Below are positions 47,715 through 59,009 of a stretch of 64,000 nucleotides of DNA, one piece after another. A model generated the notes under the pieces. That model was given only the letters and a program-made list of their open reading frames with translations. It was not told the origin of the DNA and made no database searches. The stretch is taken from NCBI GenBank assembly GCA_015680685.1, contig MNCI01023875.1, forward strand, positions 84,956 to 148,955. The letters are read 5' to 3'. The position numbers and the translations under genes were made by a program. The first letter of the stretch is position 1, and every line of letters starts with the position of its first letter. The stretch is from Gnetum montanum. Its lineage: Eukaryota; Streptophyta; Gnetopsida; Gnetales; Gnetaceae.

Positions 47715-48010
47715 ATAAGCACCAAACTAATCTAGATCATTCCACATCATGAAGAATGCATCAAACTATGCCTTAGGAGCCATGCTTACATAGATGGATG
47801 ATCAAAAACATCCATACTACATCCACTATGCAAGTAAGAGCATTGTGGATGTACAACTAAACTACAACACCACTAAAAAGGAGATTATGATAGAGGTGTA
47901 TGCCTTAGATCAATTCAAGCACAATGTGCTTGGATACAAAGTTTTCATGCACATTGACCATAGTGCCATCTAGTTCCTAATGAATAAGCCATCATCATAC
48001 AATGGTTAGT
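47715..48010 (+). pseudogene. Athila-like RNase H
   Basis: The text SRSFHIMKNASNYALGAMLT, stop, MDDQKHPYYIHYASKSIVDV, QLNYNTTKKEIMIEVYALDQ, FKHNVLGYKVFMHIDHSAI matches gypsy RNase H (CDAS-YALGAVLGQ, IYYASK, NYTTTEKEMLAVVYA, TDHAAL). The first catalytic Asp is Asn. The stop at 47791 is TAG where Gln (CAG) is usual. Confidence 0.88.
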
Positions 48011-48389
48011 GCTCCTCTAGGAGTTTAATTTAATGATGGTAGAATGAAAGGGAACTAAGAACATGATGGTTTATTACTTGTCTTGATTAAGATGGAACAA
48101 CAAATAGGATGAAATCCCACTATTTGATCAACTTCCTAATACACTCCTCTTTGTTGGTGCTATTAATGAGTAAGATCCCAATGAAACAAACCAGTATGAT
48201 AACATCCTCTTCTATCTACTAACATGGGAGATGCCATAGGAGTGGAGCCATGAGAAGAAACAATAGTTTATTCATCAAGGTAAAAAATTTATGGAAATCA
48301 ACTACAACCTCTACAATAGTTGCATGAATGACCTAGTACGATGAAGTGTCCCTGATGCAGATCAACTTCAAGCCCTCCAAGAAATACAA

Positions 48390-49370
48390 AAATGTCCTTG
48401 TTGGGGCCACTATGCTAGGAGGTGAACAATCATTAAGATCCTCAAGGCAAGGTATTATTGGCCTACAATATTCAAAGATTCCCATCACTTCTTTCATTCC
48501 TATGATAGATGCCAATGTGATGGAAGGATGACCACATGTATGGAGGGGCCTCAATAATGGATCCAATCATTGAAGTCTTTTGATCCTTAGGAAGCTAATT
48601 TCATGGGACCCATCAACCTATGTCAAATGGAAAGGCATACATCATTATGGCTATTGATTATTAGACCAAATGGGCTAAATCCACTACCGTTACCAATTGT
48701 TCATCCTCTACAGTGGTGTAGTTTGTACAAAAAAATGTTGTAAATAGGCTTGGTATGCCATAAGCACTAATTTTAAATAAGGAAACTCATTTTACTAGTT
48801 CCACTTTTCGAAAGCTCATGCAATGCTTGGGGGTCAAGTATAAATTAACAAAGATACTAACACATATGGTTAGTAAATATAGGAAGGACTAGAGTAATAA
48901 ACTAAATGATGCTCTTTGGGCTTATTGTTCAACCTAGAAACTTCCTAGTGGATATTCTTTCTATGAGTTAGTGTACATGAAACTTCCAACTCTTCCCATC
49001 CAAGCTAAGCTTTGTATACTTTCAATAGCTTGTGACCTTGACTTGGATCTAAGTCTAGCCCAAAGAAAAAGATTGATGAATATAAACATGCTAGATGAGA
49101 ATAGATTATTGTTCTTGTCATTGAATGAAGTATACAAGGCTTAAAACAAAAAAACACCATGACCTTTGAATAAGGAAAGTAAAGTTTCAACCAAGAGATA
49201 AGGTGCTCTACTAAAACCCCATGCATGTGCCTCAATGGACAAAATTTTAAATGCTATTTGAGGGCCCTTACATTATATATGATGAATTTCCATCTTGAGC
49301 CATGATGATATACCATCTTGCTAGCCCAAATAAGAGGTTATTAGTCAATATAAAATAACTTAAATCCTTA
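48390..49370 (+). pseudogene. Athila-like integrase
   Basis: The zinc-binding part at about 48390-48530 reads KARYYWPTIFKDSHHFF, then YDRCQCDG. The core begins near 48600 with FMGPINL/MAIDY, stop, TKWAKST, then NRLGMP and THFTSS. After a deletion the text resumes KD, stop, SNKLNDALWAYC, GYSFYELVYMKLPTLPIQAK. The TAG at 48890-48892 replaces Trp. The C-terminal part at about 49185-49370 reads VKFQPRDKVLY, HVPQWTKF, FEGPYIIYDEFPS, NKRLLVNIK. Frames shift several times. Confidence 0.85.
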
Positions 49371-49379
49371 TGGGAGATA

Positions 49380-51385
49380 AAAACAACTAGTGAGAATAAT
49401 GCCTTAACTAATGGCTAAGCATGCTTAATCGTTTGCATCTCTCCCTTCCAACGTAGTTGTTGGGGAGATGACCATCCATCCTAACATCCTATAAGTGGCT
49501 CTTTAGTTTTTCAACCTTTTTGTTTTACATCATTTTTCATATGTTTCCTATTTTCTGGAATATTTTACAATTTCTTTTTATATTTTACTTTATTTGTATT
49601 TTCTTACATGTCTCTTTCTTATTTACTACCATAAGGACTTTGGTGTCGACCATAGTTGCTAATTGATGGTGGTTTATTAAATTATATTACTTAAATTAAT
49701 TGCTTAATGACTAGATTTCATCATTAAATTTTGACATGGATTAATGAAACATTGGTTTTCTCATGATACCAGGCAGTGAGCTCATGACATCAACCCATTC
49801 CACTAAAACTCCATGGTGTTTTTCTCATTGTGGAAGCATGAGATCCTTTCTAATAATAACTTTGAAATAACTTGTGATCCTACTACTCTCCATACTTGGA
49901 ATGAATCAAGTGGAATTGGTAGGGGTGTGAATTTAAGGGTATTTATCACCTTTTATACCTGTCTACCATCTAGAGTTTTACAGGTATTCTCATCGATTCC
50001 TCACCATTCCTAATGTCAACCAGTAATAGAAAGTAATGTCTTTACATGATGTGGTTCCCATGAAAAAAACAACAACAAAAACATGGGAATTCAAAGTACA
50101 TTCCTTAGATGAAATAATGGACTATAAGTACTAGTTATGGGGCTAGAAAGACATGTTACCCATGGCTGAAGATGCCCCTCTAACTAAGGCCCTCTCCACT
50201 TCCTACTTTTTCTTTCTTCTCTATTTGGAATGGTGGGTGATCTTTGTGGGTGTCCATGAGCTCTAAGGTATCAAATGATCTCAAAGTACAAATCTAAAGT
50301 CACTAGAAGTGGATGGTCTTGATTCCACCTAAGGATGAAATTATATCAAGTCACCTTAATCACAAACTCCACAAAGGACTTAGTGTGATTGGTATGTGGA
50401 ACTCCATTCCATTCTCTCTCTCTCATCGCCAATTCTATCCATCTATCACCTCACTATTTTCTATCATGATTATTCAGTGTTTCCATTTTAATATGTGTTA
50501 ATTCTTTAATGGTTTCTTATGTGATTCGATTTTAAACAATATATGATCATTAATCATCCTTGGGGCCTAATGACCCCTTGGTATGAGGGCAAGCAAGGGC
50601 ATTAAAATCATGAGCCTAGTATGGGGAGGATCCACTTGCATACACTTTGGTCTGGAAGATTAAATTTCCTATCCCTTAGCCATTCTACTCTCAAATCCAT
50701 TGGTCTAGAAGTGTTTTTGCACTTCTTGCTAATCAAACTCCATCCAAATCTCTTTTTTCCAATAAATTCCAAGCCCTATTCAATGCTTTTTCTTTAATTT
50801 AGGCTTTTCTAGCTTCTTCTAGACTCCAATTTCATTATAAAACTCTTTTCATACTTAGTTTTTCAAGTGAAATTTTTTTCTCTATAGCTGCATTGACATA
50901 GCCTAATATGTTGATGCATCCCCATCAATGTCAGGGAAAAATACTATAAATACACTTAAACCGTTACCCAAATTCTCACATTTGCAACCCAACTCTAGAG
51001 GAGTTTTTAAATCTTTCTAAGGCTAGAGCATCTTCCAAGCACCATAACTTACTAACAACTTGTCTGATTCATCCTGTTCTTCAACCCTTAAGCTATTGGA
51101 GGTGAGCTTTACATTGTGGAGGCCACAAACCTATGGTTTATGATGGAAAATTTTTTGAAATTTTTCTAACTTCCCAAGGTTTAACTAAGAAAATAATATT
51201 AAAAATCACCAATCTACACTAAGTTAAACCTCATCAACAAATTCAAGTAGCTAAATCAATAAAATAATCAATCTATCATGATTACAACCAGCCTAAGTGT
51301 AACTTGCCCAAATGAGAAAAGGTATCCAAAGTATTAAAAGTTACACATTAAATAATAATCCTCGGTTATGTTCGTGATCACATAT
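49380..51385. other. Non-coding spacer between integrase and the post-pol frame
   Basis: T-rich sequence with no open frame of note. In Athila elements this position holds a spacer before an env-like frame. Confidence 0.5.
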
Positions 51386-54150
51386 GGCACCAAAGAGAGG
51401 GTCATAGGGAGAAGGATTGTCCCAACTAAGGGATAAGTAGTTGAGAGGAGGAAGGGGCTAGTAGCCATAAAAACCCCAAAAATAAGAAGCTAAAACACAT
51501 GTGATGGGACCTCTTCAAGAGGAGCTTGAAGTAGAATTTGTCCTTCAGATTTCCACAACAAAGATAGGCCAATCTAGGTAGGATGAGGTGCCAAGGCCTA
51601 GGCCAAATCTAAAGGTCACATTAACTAAGGTATACCTTAAGCAAATCCATTCCAAGGAGGTCCAAAGTTTGGTTCTTCAAGAACTTAACTCTAGTACATT
51701 CTTGAACTTCACACTAGAGGAGGTTAAGACTCAACTATAGGGATCCCCCATGTGGCCCATTCTCACTTCTAGTGGAGAGTGGTACATGGGGGAAACCTAT
51801 CTTTTCTCAAATACCAACAAGTAGATGTCATAGTTAAGATAAAGGACATAAGTGTCTCCTATTTGGTTGAGGCCATTATAAAGGCCCTCAAACTACCTAA
51901 TACTAGGGAAACATTGGTGAAGATTCCTACACAAGTGGACCTAGAGGATAAAAAGAAGTGGTTCCAATAGTGCTATGGGATGGATCATAAGGAGTATGGT
52001 GCACTCACCAAGGTGAACAAATCCTATTTCAAGATTGGGGCCTACCACCTAAACCCAATGATGAAGCCTAGCAAAGTCACTATCTTCTCTACCCATGTGT
52101 GCACCAGTCTAAGTGGAAAATTCCTAGTTAATCTCCCTAGTTCATCTTCCTAAATATTAAGAAGTGCTTTAAAGAAAATGAGTGAGGGAGGAAGACACTC
52201 CCCTTCTTATGCCTAATCAAAAAACTTTGCAAAAGAGGAGGCATAGTGCATTATGCAAATGATACACTTTGTCATGCTCCTACTAATTCTTGGCAGAAGA
52301 TGATGAAGGACATAGAAGTGGCTAAGCTACTTGAAGAGGAATGGCTACCACCAACACCTACTAGAGAGATAATAGCAAAGGCCTATGCATCCATTGAGAG
52401 CATGAGGAAAATTCAAGAGAAATTGATGCAACAATAGCAAGGTGAACCAAGTGGTGGGAGATCATCAGTCCACCAATTAGTGTTGAGCCATCTCAACGAA
52501 GTCAAAAAAACCATAAGCTGGCTAGAGGAGACTGCCTGTTGTTTTCGATCCAAAGAATGTAGGGGTCCACTAGAACAAATTTGAGTGCCCAAGAGGTTAT
52601 GGTGTCCATCCCTATGCAAGAAGAGTTTTCTAAAATTTCTAGGAATACTACAACCTTCTTGGTGCACTTGGAGGAGTATGAGGGGGCTACCATCTTGGTG
52701 ATGTAGCACCATGTGTAGGAAACATTAGCAGAAGTGATGTTCGACAAAGTGACTAAAGCACTCAACACTCCTACGATGACCATGCCAGATATTGGTGCAC
52801 TTAACGATGTGTAGGCTTCTATAAGAGTGAGGAGTAGGAGGCTTAGCATAGCCCAACATGAGGAAGTGTTGCATTGACTAGTGGGAACCAAGCAATCACT
52901 TTTGGAATTCTTGGATCTTGTAGAAGGGATTATAGTGATCTCGGTAGAACTACTAAAAACCAAGGGCAAGCTCATCATCGCAAAAATATAACTTGAGACA
53001 ACCATTACTGAAAACCATCAATTGGCTACCAAGTTTGTAGAACTAAGAGCCCAATTAGCCAATCTTTCCATTCTCAACCAAGCTATCACATAGGATGAAG
53101 CTTTCCTACAGCTTTAGAACCAACTTAAAAGAGGTTGAGAATGCCAAAGAAATGGTAGTCTTTGATGCTTCCTTATCAAAGATTCTTCCCTTCAACATCA
53201 ATAAGAACTTGATGCTATTCCGTAGGGAGAACTTGACCTTGACTAAAGATATTCATTACCTATGTAATGTCAATGAACAAAAAGACCAAATGGTTAAATT
53301 TTTGAGATATCAATAGTAGCAACTTGCCAAAGTGAACATGGACCTAAGGAGGTTGGAAGTAGAGAATAGAAATTTGTCAATGGAGGAACTTCAAACACTT
53401 CACTAGAAAAAGATCATTGAGGTAGCTTCTTGGAAAAATGATGTCCTAAAATTCAAAAGAGTTAAGAATCATTATAAGGACCAAGTGGGGCTCCTTAAGG
53501 AGGTGAATCAAAAGGAGATTAAATTGGCCAAGGCAAAGATGAATGAGGCACTCCAACAACTCTAGCAAAGAGGCATGTATGGCAACCAATCTTTGATGGT
53601 CTGAATGCCTACAACAAAGTAGACATATACCTAAAGAAGTTGCAGATTGAAGAAATGCCAAAATATATGGAGCTTTCCAACCTTTGTTATGAAAATGTGA
53701 CAATGCTGATAGATGGTAGGCTAAGGTAAAAATTAGAGAAGCAAGTGGCCAAATTGTACCTCCTCTATGAGGTCAAGCTCAAGCACCATAGGATACCAAA
53801 GAGAAACTAAAAATAGCCAATGTTGAGCATGAAGTTCTTAGAAGCCCCCAATTCATAAATCAACGATTGATTGCTGAGAACTTGGCCAAAAGGTTGAATG
53901 ATTACCATGAGCTATAGAACCTCATAAAGATGTTCAATGTGGAATGTTAATAATTTGTAACATGGTTTATCAACATTAAGGAGCTTTTTCCTATAATGCC
54001 CTATCTGTGGGACATCCCCATACTAGCCTACATTGGTGAAGCCATGTGAACTATGTATGACCCACGGAGCAAGGAGGAGAAGATGAAGGCATTACCAAAT
54101 ACTTTTCATTTTCCATTGGAAGTAGATACTGCATTAGGATAGCCTCAACC
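51386..54150 (+). pseudogene. Post-pol reading frame of the Athila-like element (coiled-coil rich, unknown)
   Basis: From ATGGCACCAAAGAGAGG at 51386, protein-like text runs for about 2.7 kb with frame changes. Recognisable segments include HKEYGALTKVNKSYFKIGAY, MMKPSKVTIFSTHVCTSLSG, KFLVNLPSSSS, then IVHYANDTLCHAPTNSWQKM, EEEWLPPTPTREIIAKAYAS. From about 53100 on come heptad-like Leu/Lys/Glu segments (LRRLEVENRNLSMEELQTLH, KDQVGLLKEVNQKEIKLAKA) that predict a long coiled coil. The position equals the env-like frame of Athila, but no transmembrane or signal segment is seen. It may be related to the plant-transposon-protein domains found in such elements; I cannot confirm this. Confidence 0.55.
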
Positions 54151-54442
54151 ATCACATGTGCTGAAGCTTAATGAAGTCATTCAGTACCCCATGAGCCTTC
54201 ACCTCTTGGCATTGTTTGATCTTATCTTCATCTTTAGCAATCAAAGAATTCTAGATATTAATCTTTGTAAGGGTGTTCAATTTTTCTGTCCAAGAAATCC
54301 ATTTTGTAATTTTTGTAATTCCATATTATTTAACACTCAAAGTCTATCAATTAGAGTTTGTTAGTCAATAATTACATACCTTTCCAATTTGTAAGAAGCT
54401 TGACCCTACTTTTGGTTACTGGAGGATAATTTTTCACTCAAT

Positions 54443-55319
54443 TGTGGGGATATGATGAATCATTCTATAGGATATGTCGATGTAGCCCCATTGATGCAAC
54501 TCCATCAATGCATGGTTTGATGTGTCAATGTAGATGCCCTAATGTAGAAGCTAGTCTTACTTATATAAATGTGTGTACCCACCATGTTTATGGCACATTA
54601 AGTCGATCAAGTATCCAAGTTCTTATAGTTTTTTTCAACCAGAGTTAGAATATTTTTTGAGCACCTGTAGTAGGACTTTAAGGATTTTACAAATCTTTAT
54701 TTGATCATTAATGTACTTGAACACCTTAATGTGACAATAATAAAGATGAGATTCTTGGAATTCCTTACAGCACTTAGGAGAGTTTAATGTTTTCATTCAT
54801 GTACTTTATTACTTATGCATTTTACATTCATGTCCTTAGTTATTTAATACATTTAATAATAATACATAAGTATGATCACCTTGAACATACCATTAATTCT
54901 TGATAATCCTAGTGGTATTATCACTTAGTTTTCCCAACAACCTAACACTTGGTAACCAAGTAGCATTTATAATGACTTCAAGATGTGCATGGAAGGTGGG
55001 CCCTAATGCTTATGTTAGGATAGTTAGATTAAGACATTAGATAGTTAATTAGTTATTTTAAAATTAAGTACCTTTGTTTTACATTTAGATTAAATCAAAT
55101 AAAATATAAAATATACATAAAAATCATGTGCCTTGGTTTACACTTAACCATACAAGTGAACTTACACAAGTGAAGCCAAGAAGACAACGATCACATTTCT
55201 AAGTCATTATCTTTACCCATTAGTGCATTTAGGGGCTAAGTCCACAAAATTCAACCAAACTGCTAGTGCAATGCTTGTGATTCATATGGTTGGGTGTAGG
55301 GACTACTTACTACTCATCA
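54443..55319 (+). repeat. 3' LTR of the Athila-like element
   Basis: It begins TGTGGGGATATGATGAATC and ends ACTACTCATCA. TATATAAAT lies at about 54562 and AATAAAG at about 54727. Compared with the 5' LTR it has small indels (for example extra TTAGTTATTTTAAAATTAAG near 55050) and many substitutions, so insertion was long ago. Confidence 0.88.
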
Positions 55320-56025
55320 ATAATGAAACAATGCTAGGAGTCATTAAAGAGATAAGGTTTTCTATCCTTGTATTCTTGCTAGCAATTATTTCCAATTATA
55401 AATCTTTTATATCTTTAATTATTGAATGTTAAAATTCATATCATTGAAAGTTTTTATTTTATTAGATATTATGATTAATCATGCTTAATTCATTCTATAT
55501 TATGCAATTATGATTATAGAACCTCATTACTATTTAGACTATACCCTTTGTTATTCATCTTCAAAATGGAACTTTAATTCTTTTCTAGTTAGTTCTACAT
55601 ACTTTTATAAGTATCATCTTAATCAAGTACTTTAAGTTCATGTCATATTAATACTCTAACCATACTAATGTTTTTGAGATGTTAAAAACATAGGATTTGA
55701 CCATTGGTTTATCCAGACTCAAGTTATAATGCTTGTTTTATGTTTCTTTGGTTGGCCAAATGTTAAGTTTGTGGTTTGATACATGTCCAATACATGTGTG
55801 AAGTTTGTAAAAATAGGTACATGCATGTTGACATACATGTAGGGGCACATGTTAAACATACAAAAAAAAGACACATGTGTTTTGATGCATAGGACATGTG
55901 TTTCTTTGCATGAAAATGCAAAAAAATATAAATAGCTAACCCCCTTTCATTGTATAATACTTTGATAATGGTACACCCAAGCCATGTAATATGAAGAGGA
56001 AAATGATGAATGAGGCTAGTATAGG
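55320..56025. other. No supported gene; cluster of ACATGTGT words
   Basis: AT-rich. Between about 55785 and 55910 the palindromic words ACATGT and ACATGTGT occur many times. No domain. Confidence 0.45.
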
Positions 56026-56029
56026 ATGT

Positions 56030-56100
56030 TGGTATTAGGCTTTGAACCTAGTACCTTTTGATTCATGGTAGTGTAAGCTAACCATCTAGCCAATGATCCA
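56030..56100 (-). pseudogene. tRNA-like sequence (decayed tRNA or SINE head)
   Basis: On the minus strand, A-box TGGCTAGATGG is at 56092-56082 and B-box GGTTCAAAGCC at 56048-56038. They are spaced 33 bp apart, as in tRNA genes, and the B-box matches GGTTCRANNCC. The acceptor stem does not close and no clean anticodon loop is evident, so this is more likely a tRNA-derived repeat than a working tRNA. Confidence 0.55.
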
Positions 56101-56109
56101 TGCTTAAGA

Positions 56110-57890
56110 TTATTGCAAAAATATAGAAAGAGAAAGAAAGGAGGTTATGAAATTTTTAAGGAAAGGAAATAAAAATGATTTCGGAAGTTTAATGTTTTAT
56201 AGAAATTTTATAAGAAAACTTATATACTTTTGATAGTCATGTTGTTGCCCTCTTTTGAGCATTCTATTTTGTAGTGTTTTTCAAACCAACAATAAATCAT
56301 TAGCTTAATGATTAGTTGTTGCATTGGAATTTTTGTAAATCGAGTTAAGCTAGGATAACTTTTACCTTAACCTTTACTTTTATAGAAAAATGAACTATTT
56401 GATAAGCAATTTTTTCAAATTTTGAGGTGATCCAACTTGAATCCCTAATTTTTTTCTAATTTTTCTAACCAACTCAATATATTCTTGACTTTTTAAACAC
56501 TACTATTTGGTAAGAAGACTTTTTAAATATTTCTTATTATGTTATCACCCTATTTTATTGAGAATTTTATACACTTACTTTTTACTATTGACTCTATGTT
56601 TAGTTATTTTTATTATTAAGCATAAATTTCATCATGTTTATATCTGTTGGCGACCAATTTAGGTGCTTGTTGGTCTCTGGCAACACCAAGGCTCAGATAC
56701 CTCCAAATAAACTCAGTAGTTAATGTGAGTATGTGCGTGTGTTGTTGTGGTATGCGGTTATGAAATATGAAATGATTGCATTGTGTGTAAACTACAAATG
56801 ACTTATCTTAAAGAGATTCAACCAACTTTGCCAAGTACTGTGATTTGTTGAGAGTTCATATTTTGTTCAATTGCCTAGTCTACGTAGTCCTTATAATACC
56901 TACTTGTAACAAATAAAATTTTGCAAAAAAATTTGAGCACAATTCTACGAATCTACTTCTAATTTTCCCAAGAGAAAGAGATAGTTCCACAAGAAAACTA
57001 GAAATAGAGTAAGATTCGATGGAAATAGACAGAAAAGAAAGTAGATTTGTGTGGACCTCAAATATTTAAACAAGGTAAAATGATATGAGTAAACACTTTG
57101 CAATAAATCTATCTCAAATTCAACATCTACGAATTGTTCAAACTTCCAAGGCTCAAATAAGCAATTTCTTCAACAAAATCCTAATATGTTACCAAAAAAT
57201 TGCTGCGTAAACTATCACGTACGAGACTCCATTTTGGCCAGATAATGGATGTCAACAATTGCATTCAACAAAACCTTCAAAAGACTTGACAATATCTAAT
57301 TGAAATACCATGGAGATTCACATTAAAGATAAAGAGAAGCTATTCTGGTCCCATCAAAATACCAAAGATTTTCTGAACCCTCTTGACTATTGAATCGTTC
57401 AAGGGCATGACTACAAGCAGAGGTTCTCTTACAACAATCCCAATAGAAGTTCTTATACGTTGCACAATAATCAAATTCACTACTAAAATTCTCTTAAGGC
57501 TTTCAAACACAAGCACTTCTATGGAAAAATTTTAACAGAAATTCTCTATTGGGCAACAAGAACAATAAGAGCAATCTAAAAATCCCAAAATTACTCACCA
57601 AGGATTATACTATCTAAACCACTAGCTAGACAATATAAACAAAATAAAAATAAAACATAACTCATAGGACTATGACAAACAAGCTAAAATATTTTCTTTA
57701 GCAAGCCATATTAGAAGCAATCGTTCACAATGTTCTTCTCCCAAGACTCAAAGTGTGTCTCCAAGTGAGAGCCCAAGTATTCCCCAAGTGTGGTATCAAT
57801 GTCCTCTTCTTCCCCCCCACCCTAAAGCCTTTTTATAAGGTTCAGAAGGTAGGTATGTAATTTACAAAATATCTTGGGTGGTTATAACCA
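56110..57890. other. No supported gene
   Basis: AT-rich, without a clear domain. GGTATCTGAGCC on the minus strand near 56700 resembles a copia primer-binding site, but no LTR could be delimited next to it. Confidence 0.4.
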
Positions 57891-57895
57891 CCATA

Positions 57896-58078
57896 GAGAT
57901 TAAAAAGCTACGGGTGACAAGTGTCCTCATTTAGTTGTCAAGTGTCGTCATTTAGTTGCCAAGTGGTCACCATGGAGATAAAAAGGTTGTAGTTGACAAG
58001 TAGCCCATTTAGTTGACAAGTGGCCATTGTGGAGATAAAGAGGTTGTAGTTGACAAGTGGCCTTTGTATAAAAGCTAT
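57896..58078 (+). repeat. ~57-bp tandem repeat ending at a TATA-like box
   Basis: Units beginning GAGAT(T/A)AAA and containing GTTGACAAGTG start at about 57896, 57975 and 58032. The first is longer because of an internal TCATTTAGTTG duplication. The last unit runs directly into TATAAAAG (58067-58074). It could be a promoter-type repeat of a lost element. Confidence 0.65.
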
Positions 58079-58079
58079 G

Positions 58080-58550
58080 GTGGCCAAGTTTCTATCCAAT
58101 AAAATCCCTATTTCTTTTTAATGATAACCTTTCCCTTGTTCTTTATATACATATAGATTATTATTAAAACTTAAATATATATATATATTATGTTATAACT
58201 TTGGGCATGGCATCGATTAATAAAACCTTTTTCTTTTTAAAATAAAATTAGGGTCAATACAAGGACGATGATTTGATATTGTGCCGTGTGCTTCTTCTCC
58301 CTCTTTTATCTCCAACAACCATAGACGTTCCCGAATCCTTCACTGCTACAGTCTTACAGGCATGCTTCCATCCACCATGATTGTTGTTGATGTCGTTGTT
58401 GTTGTCTAGATTTTGATTCTGACTCAAAACCCTACAAACCCTAACCACCAGCTACCTACGCTTGGTCCTGCTGCTACTCCTGCCGCTGATGCTGTGATAC
58501 ATCATCATCCATTATCAGTCTATCTGTTGTCACGATATTCTTTGTAATCC
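58080..58550. other. No supported gene; telo-box word
   Basis: AAACCCTAAC-type words (AAACCCTACAAACCCTAACC) lie at 58427-58446. The telo-box AAACCCTAA is common in plant 5' flanks of growth-related genes. Base composition becomes less AT-rich towards the RTEL1 fragment. Confidence 0.35.
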
Positions 58551-58759
58551 CTCTAATGTCGATGAATCCCTGCAAACGCACTGCATGTTGGCTCACTGTG
58601 GCTGCCTGTGCATTCCAGTATCTTTTTTGTGGCATGGACTACGATGCGGTTGGCGTCAGAGGCGAAGGCTAATCCCTTTGTTGCTGAAGAATCTGTTGTG
58701 ATTGTTATCGCTGATGTTGCTGTTGCTGCAGAATCTGCAAAAGGGCGGGTGGTGTGGTG

Positions 58760-59005
58760 GCCTTTCCATGCAAGCGAAGCACAGAGTAGAGAGAGGGACT
58801 TTCCAGTTTTGGTGGGAGACTCGAGCAAAGCATTGTAGTGGCCATGGCGGTGAGCATTCTCCCAAGCGGCGATGACCTTACCCATGTATGTGAGTTGGCA
58901 GCCGTAGGCCTTGTAAGGGAACTTCATGCCAATGCCGCCAATTTTGTAGCATTCTTGCAGCTTTCACTTCTTCGCAAGCATTTCGATATCTTTGTCCACC
59001 GCCAT
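58760..59005 (-). pseudogene. RTEL1: RTEL1-type DNA helicase, N-terminal exon fragment
   Basis: On the minus strand the text CYKIGGIGMKFPYKAYGCQL, TYMGKVIAAWENAHRHGHYN, ALLESPTKTGKSLSLLCASL, AWKG matches the start of the RTEL1/FANCJ-family Fe-S helicases, closest to RTEL1, which unwinds DNA at telomeres and recombination intermediates. The nucleotide-binding P-loop, normally SPTGTGKT, is SPTKTGKS, so the key first Gly is Lys. A stop precedes the conserved part, at the codon after MLAKK. Everything past AWKG is unrelated Ala/Thr-rich text. It is therefore a single captured or orphaned exon, not a gene. Confidence 0.8.
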
Positions 59006-59009
59006 GAAA

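Larger units (their letters stand above)
42243..55319 (+). mobile_element. Full-length Athila-like Ty3/gypsy retrotransposon (13.1 kb, decayed)
   Basis: Two direct LTRs (42243-43086 and 54443-55319) flank an internal region with a primer-binding site, gag, protease, RT, RNase H and integrase in that order, and then a further reading frame before the 3' LTR. The RT block EVFMD-FS-type motif (VFMDEFSTY) and MPFGL, the GR-WLRT protease block, the PBS type and the extra downstream frame all fit the Athila lineage. Many stops and frameshifts are present and the LTRs have visibly diverged, so this is an old insertion. A younger relative begins at 62935. Confidence 0.88.

Noticed and set aside
42236-55326. 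Target-site duplication of the Athila-like element
   Set aside because: Bases before 42243 and after 55319 do not match as a 5-bp repeat; the element is too old or the ends are off by a few bases.
56690-56710. Copia-type primer-binding site on the minus strand (GGTATCTGAGCC)
   Set aside because: The match is partial and I could not find TG..CA LTR ends next to it.
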